From: Liquidambar formosana | Lineage: Eukaryota; Streptophyta; Magnoliopsida; Saxifragales; Altingiaceae | Direction: 5' to 3' | DNA length: 64,000 nt | NCBI GenBank assembly: GCA_039720395.1 | Contig: JBBPBK010000118.1 | Coordinates: forward strand, 62,001 to 126,000 | Shown: piece after piece, positions 57,434 to 64,000 of the stretch | How the letters are laid out: each line of letters starts with the position of its first letter | Position numbering within the stretch: position 1 is the stretch's first letter | The notes under the pieces: model-generated | What the model saw: only the letters and a program-made list of their open reading frames with translations | Database searches by the model: none | Told to the model about the DNA's origin: nothing | Made by a program: the position numbers and the translations under genes

Positions 57434-57481
<48 letters not shown>

Positions 57482-57489
57482 ACTTGGAT
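56401..57489. other. Gene-free interval with LINE-like A-tailed tail
   Basis: 56880-57127 has T/G-rich 3'UTR-like sequence ending TTAATAAATAAATTTTTTGCAG and a long A-tract, like a truncated LINE 3' end. It is followed by (AT)n (57227-57252), a palindromic MITE copy (57260-57425) and (GT)n(AT)n (57436-57478). No gene. Confidence 0.5.
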
Positions 57490-57748
57490 AATGTTCAGGT
57501 AAACACATAGGTAATGCTATTGGACCTCTCCTACCAATGTGGCAAAAGCTGGAAAACCTCATGACATGATACGAAAATAAATTAGAAGTAATATTATTGG
57601 ACCCCATTATTGAACTCGGTTTTTACACATCATGAAGGCTCTTATGAGATGATTAAGGGAGGGTCCAAAAACATTTCTGAAGATAAAGGGATATTTTGAG
57701 TGGCTCGTGATGAGTCGTGATGCTGTAGGAAGTAATAGTCAAGCACAT

Positions 57749-58033
57749 TCCGTTGTTCTTGATTGTGAGGAATTGGGCGGAGATTTGTGCTTCAAAGGCC
57801 GTCAAGAGTAGAGCTGTTGGGAGCCACTTTTATCCTCCTTGAGTATGGGTGGTGTTGTTTGTTTGGCTTTTTTGCTGTCTGTTTGGGCCTTCCCTGTTAT
57901 GTAGCAGTGGTTGTGCTTTCTTTTGTTTGCTGTTTGTTTTTGTTGGTCTTTGTTTTGGTTTCCGGTTGGACTCCCTGTCCAATTTGTATTTCTCTTTTTG
58001 ATTAATACAATCTTGTTTATTATTTAAAAAAAA
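57749..58033 (+). mobile_element. 5'-truncated LINE fragment with 18-bp TSD
   Basis: A T/G-rich 3'UTR ending TTGATTAATACAATC...TTTATTATTT plus A9, flanked by AGTAATAGTCAAGCACAT on both sides (57731-57748, 58034-58051). The uninterrupted site is seen at 18558-18575 and 22178-22195. Confidence 0.9.
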
Positions 58034-59429
58034 AGTAATAGTCAAGCACATGTAAAATGGAAAAAGAATAGCTTGGGTCCAAGGTGTGTCCAAATTGCTA
58101 GCTAGTTCAGTCTGATTGTGAACTTGCCGCCAACCTCACTAAATCTGAGGGACCATGACAGCCACCCGGCCCCCTCAATCACATCTTCATAGAAGGAAAT
58201 GCATGTGGTAGCTAACCAATCAGGATGTACCCTTCTCTGATCTTATCCTATTAGCACAACCTCAGGGAATGGAGAATCTAATTTGGAAATATCTTTTGGG
58301 TTTTTTTGCCTGTTCTGAGGGGCTATAGTTTTCTTTGTTAATTTTCTCTTTAATTTTTGTCATTTTAACTTCCAAAAAATGAAAAAGAGAAAGGAGGCAA
58401 TACGTGAATGAAAGCACATTGCAAGACTTATATACTGTTAATTAAAGGGAATCAATAAAGAAGTAACAAAGTTTGGGCACACCAACTATTATTAATCATG
58501 GGCTTATTTGGACAAGTTTCTACCTTTTTTTTTTTTTAGTACGAAAAATTTTGGAAATTATTTTTAAAAGTTGTGATAATAAGAAATTCTTGCTATCTCA
58601 ATTTTTTAAAAATAACTACCGAAATTTTTCACTATAAATTTTTTTCATTTTTTTACTTTAAAAACAAAAAACATGATGTAGACACTTATCTAAACGAGCT
58701 CTTAAATCATCACAATTCATGGATTAGATGTCTTTACCTTGTTACCTAACTAAGATGACAAATGTCTCCAATTATGCTCTGCCATTCATTTTGCCTATGC
58801 CTATTTTAAAAAAATAAATAAAAAATAAAAGAGCTTAAGCATTAAACAAAAGTCTAACATCCCAACTATGTTGGCACCCTAAACCCTCACTATCATGTGC
58901 ATATGCCTAATTAAGCTGCTCTTTATCTTAAAATTCATTTTCCTTGCCTAGCAGATGCCACAAGAAAGAAAGAAAAATATAGATCTTGTGCTCATATACA
59001 TATATATACTCTATACTACTTATAAAAGTCTAAATCTCATAAAAACTTTTGATTAACCATTATGCCCTTATTTTAAAATTTAAATACTTATTTTCCCCTA
59101 TATTTAATTAAATAATTAGAAAATGTTTATTTTCTAACAAAAAAGAACATAAAAAAATAATGACGTCCACTTCATATATGAATTCTATACGACCTCCATT
59201 ACTATGGATGTCTCTTAGCTAACTTTTATTCCTACCATGACTCCTAATCATGGAAGGAAGTTTAATTTATTGTGTTGACCATCTATTCTGATGACCTAAA
59301 TGAGATACATATATATATTAAGAACATAATATATGTACATACATGCATGTCTCTGAAATGGGATTAATGTTTTCAACAAAAAGCAACAAATAATTATATT
59401 TCCATGTTCTGTATATAGAATAATGATCA

Positions 59430-59590
59430 GGTAAGCACGTGCTAATATAACTTATATCAGCACCTGCATTAGGAGTTGTATCTCGTGCATTAGTAGGATA
59501 TGAAGTACATTGAACCAATGCAAGGGGTACAACCCCCAATGCATGGTGCTGATATAACTTATATCAACACGTGCTGATGGGAACATAACC
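59430..59590. mobile_element. Palindromic MITE, AGCACGTGCTAATATAA family, copy 3
   Basis: GCACGTGCTAATATAACTTA at the left; CTTATATCAACACGTGCTGA at the right. Arms of about 55-60 bp. Confidence 0.65.
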
Positions 59591-61106
59591 GTATATATAT
59601 ACATGAGATTGCAATTTCCCATCGTTTAATTTAGGAACAGAGAGAGTTTAAGAATTAAGACTGTAAATTATCAAAAAATTTACTTAAACAATAGTTAGTT
59701 TAAGGAACCTTGTGTGGCATTTTATAGGAATATTGTATGGCTTTTTATGACCTAAAAGGGTTGGTGATCCAACAATTCTTAATTTTCTTATTCATTTACC
59801 CAAAAAAAAAAAAGAAAAGAAAACTGACCTAATAATCATAAAAAGCCATACAAGATCCCTACATAGACAATACCTATGGAGGATACAAATTCAAGACAAG
59901 AAAAAGGAAGAGGGAGGGGGGGGGGGGGGCGCGTTTGGGCTCAAGTCTAAATTAGAAGACTAGTGCACCCTTAAGTCACTTTTAAAAAACACTTTCAGCC
60001 TAAAGTCCAACTAAACTTGGTAGGATAAAAATGCCCTACCATATAATCACAAATTATTTTCTTGTATTTCTCCTAGGACCGTACCTTCCATCATAGCAAA
60101 TTGATTATTTTTCTCTCAAAATTCTCTTTTTATTTTTATTCTCTCCTTATTTTCTCCAAAGATTCTTCCTAATTTCTCTCCCATAGTAATTCTTCCATAA
60201 CCGTGCCCTCCTTCTTTTGGTTATTTTTCTCCCAAAATTGTCTCCTTATTTTTTTTCTCAAGATTGTCTCCTTATTTTTTTTACCATAACCATACCATCC
60301 TTATTTTTCAAAATAGCATGTAAGTAATGGCACCAATAAATTAAATTAAAAAAAAAAAAAAAAAAAACCATGGAAAGAACGTGACAGGAAAGTTTCATAA
60401 CTTTCAATTTTTGTAAAATTTTAAATGTTAATGATTTATTACATCCAAATACAATATAAAATGTAGTTGATCAACTGTTGGTTGCAATTTTGAATGTTTT
60501 AAGGTATTTTGAGTTTGAATCATATTAAGTTTCATGTCACTATTTTATTTTATGGATGACTTGTTGATATGTATTTGCATACGTAACTAATTTACAAGTA
60601 ACTCTTATGTTCGAACAATTTCTTTATAGGTACCTATCTTTGTGGATGAAAGCTGGATTACATTTTTGTAGATAATGTAACAGTTACATGAGTCTAAACT
60701 AGTTACAGACTAAACTTTGCATTTTACGTTATTAAACCAATTTTTGTGGATGAAGTAGTACGTAAATTTTGGAGGAAAATGTGGGAAATATGGTTTATAG
60801 ACATTGAAATGGAAATTCCATTATCAAAGGCATAAATCATAGAGGAAAATTAAAACAAAATATCTCTAATAGAACATAAGTTTTAATTAATTGCTTTATT
60901 ACTTACCAAAACAATCACGTGGGCAGAAATAGGATTAAGGAAAGAGATAGATCCAACTGAAAATAAAATGTTAACATTTAAACCTGTTTTTTGAACTTGG
61001 GACTATATAAGAAATTTGAGAGAACTGTGACGTCCATGATTCTTTACAATTGGACTTCTCATTAATTTCCCAAAAAAGGAAAAAAAAGAAAAAAAAGAAA
61101 AAAAGG

Positions 61107-61262
61107 AGATAACCAAATTAGACTAATCCACTCTCGACAAGTGTCCAATTCACCACCACTGAATCCACCTTTATATACCACACTGCCCTGCATATAGTCA
61201 TATATACATATACATACGTACAATTGGTGAAAGAGTTGCACAGAAGCAATTGGGCTCTTTTC
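61107..61262 (+). pseudogene. RALF-like remnant H: promoter and 5'UTR only
   Basis: AATTCACCACCACTGAATCC, TTTATATACCACAC (TATA box, about 61171-61178), then GGTGAAAGAGTTGCACAGA and AAGCAATTGG. The homology ends near 61262, before the ATG, where palindromic repeat sequence begins. Confidence 0.65.
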
Positions 61263-61269
61263 CCAAAAA

Positions 61270-61665
61270 GGTAGGTTTTTTACACTTTATTCCGACTTGG
61301 GTGTAGATTTCAACTTAATTCCTACACTGCGATAAATCGTGCTTGCTAACCATGATTTTAACAAAATCGTGGTTAACAAGCACGATTTTATGTTGGGTAT
61401 ATAATTCCGTATTTGTAACTCTTGTATTAGTATAAAAAATTTATACCCTAAAATCATGGATGCTAAGCACGATTTTGGATTAAAAACTGTATTTACGATC
61501 TGCGATTATGATGGTTAAGGTGTTTAAAAAATTAAAAAAACTGGAAAAATTTTAGAACTAAAATCGTGGTTGCTAACCACGACTTTTAAAAAGCGTGGTT
61601 AGCAGCCACGATTTCACGAAGAATCGTGGTTACCAAGCACGACTTTATGTTCTGCATGCCCACTT
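61270..61665. repeat. Cluster of AATCGTGGTTANCAANCACGATT palindromes
   Basis: At least six imperfect palindromes combine ATCGTG / CACGAT with GCTTGCTAACC-like cores (61333-61395, 61440-61475, 61560-61650). There is no coding sequence; it replaces the RALF-H coding part. Confidence 0.75.
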
Positions 61666-61719
61666 CACCTTTCAGACTTCATGGCACTTTATGGGCATTG
61701 TTTGACTTTTAAGTGTGAA

Positions 61720-61908
61720 TTGTTTACATCCAATTATTACTAGTCATTCATAGTTAAGTTAGTAGTCATTTAATTTAAGTTTCAATTATTTTACATCCAA
61801 TTATTACTAGTCATTCGTAGTTAAGTTAGTAGTAATTTAATTTAAGTTTGAATTATTCACATCCAACTACTAGTCATTTGGAGTTAAGTTAGTAGTCATT
61901 TACTAAGA
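61720..61908 (+). repeat. ~72-bp tandem repeat, 2.6 copies
   Basis: CATCCAATTATTACTAGTCATTC and AGTTAAGTTAGTAGTCATTTA alternate three times, with a shortened third unit. Confidence 0.85.
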
Positions 61909-63017
61909 TGTTTATAGCCATTCTTATATATATATAAATGGTCAATTCTATGGTACCCTAACCAAAAATTGGATACTATACCCATAAGGTCACTTGAAAT
62001 AGTAAATTGGTCAGTTCAAATGATAAGTGGGCCACCTGAAATAGTAAATTGATCACTTCAAATAGTAAAGTTGTCCACTAAATGATAAGTTGCTACATAA
62101 TGCAGTGAGTGGCCAAGTTTATTGTTTACTATTTTTCAAACATCTTTCTTTTTTCTTGTTCCTTTTTTCAAACTCTTTATTTCTTCTCCTTTTTGCTTGA
62201 TCCTGGGCCTTGCACTAAAGAATTGATTTATTAGTGCGTAAAGTATTCTATTGCCTTAAGTTCCTTGTGCTAAAAAATGTTCTTCATAAAAAATTAAAAA
62301 AAAAAGGTACCTTGTGGTAAAGAATGTTAAATATTTACACTTTTTTTCTTATCATTAAAAGCTAAATATTTAGATCCCTTTTTTTTCCCATTTTACACAT
62401 GGTTTTTGTAATTAACAATCAATAAAGATTACAAAACTTAGCGGCCAAGAACTGAAAGAAGACCCAAGTGGGCTACGAAAAAAATTGAAAATTGTCTGAA
62501 AAAATTACTCAACAATGCAGGTTTGGTATCCTGCTTTTTGGTTTACTTCTTCGTTTTGACCAAAGGAAGCTTGGAAGTCCATCATAAGGGTTATAAATAT
62601 GGTGATTAGCCCCACTGGCATTCCTGTGGTCAATTAGGAAGTAGCATCTGCAATTAGAGAGATTGAGGCTTCAATAGCAGCAGTAGAGAAGTGTTATTGT
62701 CAACTAGCAACTTGTTTTTCAATTGAAAATTATCTCTGGAAGTTTCTCTTTTTATTCCTTATGAGATTGAACCCTTTGCCTTTAGCATGCATGTATAGAG
62801 TTTCGCTTTCTACCCCACCTTTTTTGTGCACTGTTTTTGAATACCTTTTTTGTGCTCTACATTTTTATTCCTCACACAATGCCAATTATTTTTTGGAAAT
62901 GAAAGGAAAAAAAAGAGAGAAAAAGAAATACTGAATCATTTCACTTCATCACTAATATCCCATCACACCATCCATCGAAAGGCTAAGATTAACGATCAAA
63001 GCAAAATAAATGAAGTG
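61909..63017. other. Gene-free interval
   Basis: 61980-62090 repeats TGAAATAGTAAATTGGTCA-like phrases; the rest is AT-rich. No gene recognised. Confidence 0.45.
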
Positions 63018-63790
63018 ACCCATAGCACTACTCATTCTAAAATGGTAGGGAAAATCCGGTATAGTCCCAACTGTAAACAGGACATCCCAAGTTATCGACT
63101 TGATCAAAAACCTGTACAAATCACATTTATAGAAATTTCACATCTAATCTGATAACCTAATTTACACATACGCATCATATATTGCCAGTGGGGCTACATA
63201 ACCTCATTGGTCCACTACGTTACTAGTTTCTAAAATGCTAGAAAAAATCTGGCATGGTCCCAGCTGTAAATAGGACATCCCAAGTTATCGACTTATCCAA
63301 AAACCTGTACAAATCACATTTATAGAAATTTCACATGCATCTAATCTGATAACCTCATTTACACATAAGCATCATATATTCCCCAGTGGGGCTACATCAC
63401 CTCATTGGTCCACTACGTTGCTAGTTTCTAAAATGCTAGAAAAAATCCGGCATGGTCCCAACTGTAAATAGGACATCCCAAGTTATCGACTTATCCAAAA
63501 ACCTGTACAAATCACATTTATAGAAATTTCACATCTAACTGATAACCTCATTTACACATAAGCATCATATATTCCCCAGGGGGGCTACACAACCTCATTG
63601 GTCCACTACGTTGCTAGTTTCTAAAATGCTAGAAAAAATCCGGCATGGTCCCAGCTGTAAATAGGACATCCCAAGTTATCGACTTATCCAAAAACCTGTA
63701 CAAATCGCATTTATAGAAATTTCACATCTAATCTGATAACCTCATTTACACATAAGCATCAAATATCCCAGTGGGGCTACATAACCTCAG
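63018..63790 (+). repeat. ~195-bp tandem repeat, about 4 units
   Basis: AGGACATCCCAAGTTATCGAC recurs at 63079, 63272, 63470 and 63663 (spacing 193, 198, 193). Units also share CCAGTGGGGCTACAT and CCACTACGTTGCTAGTTTC. No coding sense. Confidence 0.92.
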
Positions 63791-64000
63791 TAGTCAACAT
63801 AATATGAAAAAGGAATTATGTACTCTACATGTTACATATGTTTATATCAAATGTAACACATTGTTTTTCTATGTACAACTATATTGCTTTATAATCTATA
63901 CAATTTCAATGCTTCAAAAGCAAAAGAGTGGCAAACATCCAATGGTCTTCCATTTTGAGACAAAAAAAACAGTGGTTTGCCAAATGGTATGTACATCGAT
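63791..64000. other. AT-rich end of window
   Basis: Nothing recognised. Confidence 0.4.

Larger units (their letters stand above)
57490..61050. repeat. Segmental duplication unit 1, right copy
   Basis: Collinear with 18300-20463. Additional insertions here are a LINE fragment (57749-58033) and sequence at 58985-60100 that includes a Helitron-5'-like TCTATACTACTTATAAAAG (59011). A palindromic MITE and a 14-G run (59916-59929) also lie in that sequence. No gene. Confidence 0.75.

Noticed and set aside
62850..63152. 100-codon plus-strand frame
   Set aside because: Enters the ~195-bp tandem repeat and is not kept open in the other repeat units.
63018..63790. CRISPR-like array
   Set aside because: Units are ~195 bp direct repeats without short repeat/spacer structure, and the genome is plant nuclear DNA.

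Overview
The window is AT-rich, intron- and repeat-rich nuclear DNA from a flowering plant, most likely a eudicot. The evidence is plant-type LINE, CACTA, MULE, Helitron and Stowaway elements, plant tRNA genes, and secreted peptides of the RALF (rapid alkalinization factor) type. The exact taxon cannot be read from the sequence. No ordinary multi-exon housekeeping gene is intact here. The only credible host protein genes are small single-exon RALF-like preproproteins.

RALF-like locus: eight copies or remnants share one promoter/5'UTR block, a signal peptide, a Cys-x6-Cys propeptide start and a short Cys-rich tail. They are labelled A (8550, frameshifted), C (11962, promoter plus ATG only), B (15809, frameshifted), D (17443-17108, minus strand, intact), E (20466, tail only), F (42542, intact), G (44874, tail partly deleted) and H (61107, promoter only). 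The cluster grew by local duplication. Upstream units recur at 12160-15700, 18180-18930, 21960-22560, 43770-44470 and 57490-58430. A larger unit is repeated at 18300-20463 and 57490-61050. A separate gene-free unit is repeated at 23100-26955 and 46290-49628.

Mobile elements: duplicated copies provide 'empty sites' that prove many insertions. From left to right there is an LTR piece (1-1404) and a solo LTR (1938-2536). Next come a deleted MULE with transposase ends and a Ulp1-like exon (2687-6969) and a Pack-MULE carrying two exons of a TPR-protein gene (9275-11107). These are followed by a foldback element (12835-13252) and a three-level nest of MULE, Helitron and foldback (13357-15392). A truncated LINE (28817-41530, minus) is split by an 8-kb CACTA element (33465-41433). 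Two more solo LTRs lie at 50073-50854 and 50964-52338, and a MULE within a MULE-like element at 52462-54898. Several MITEs and short retroposons are scattered between them.

The CACTA element is the most unusual object. All recognisable cargo lies on the minus strand: a putative exon pair, a methyltransferase motif-I exon, two dCMP-deaminase exons and an O-fucosyltransferase exon. It also carries a tRNA-Gly/tRNA-Phe pair with one Pol III terminator. It has no visible transposase, so it appears to be a non-autonomous gene-capturing element.

The right end (61280-64000) holds a cluster of small palindromes, a 72-bp tandem repeat and a roughly 195-bp tandem repeat of about four units. Everything else is gene-free repeat-derived sequence. 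Similarity statements come from reading by eye; no identities were computed.
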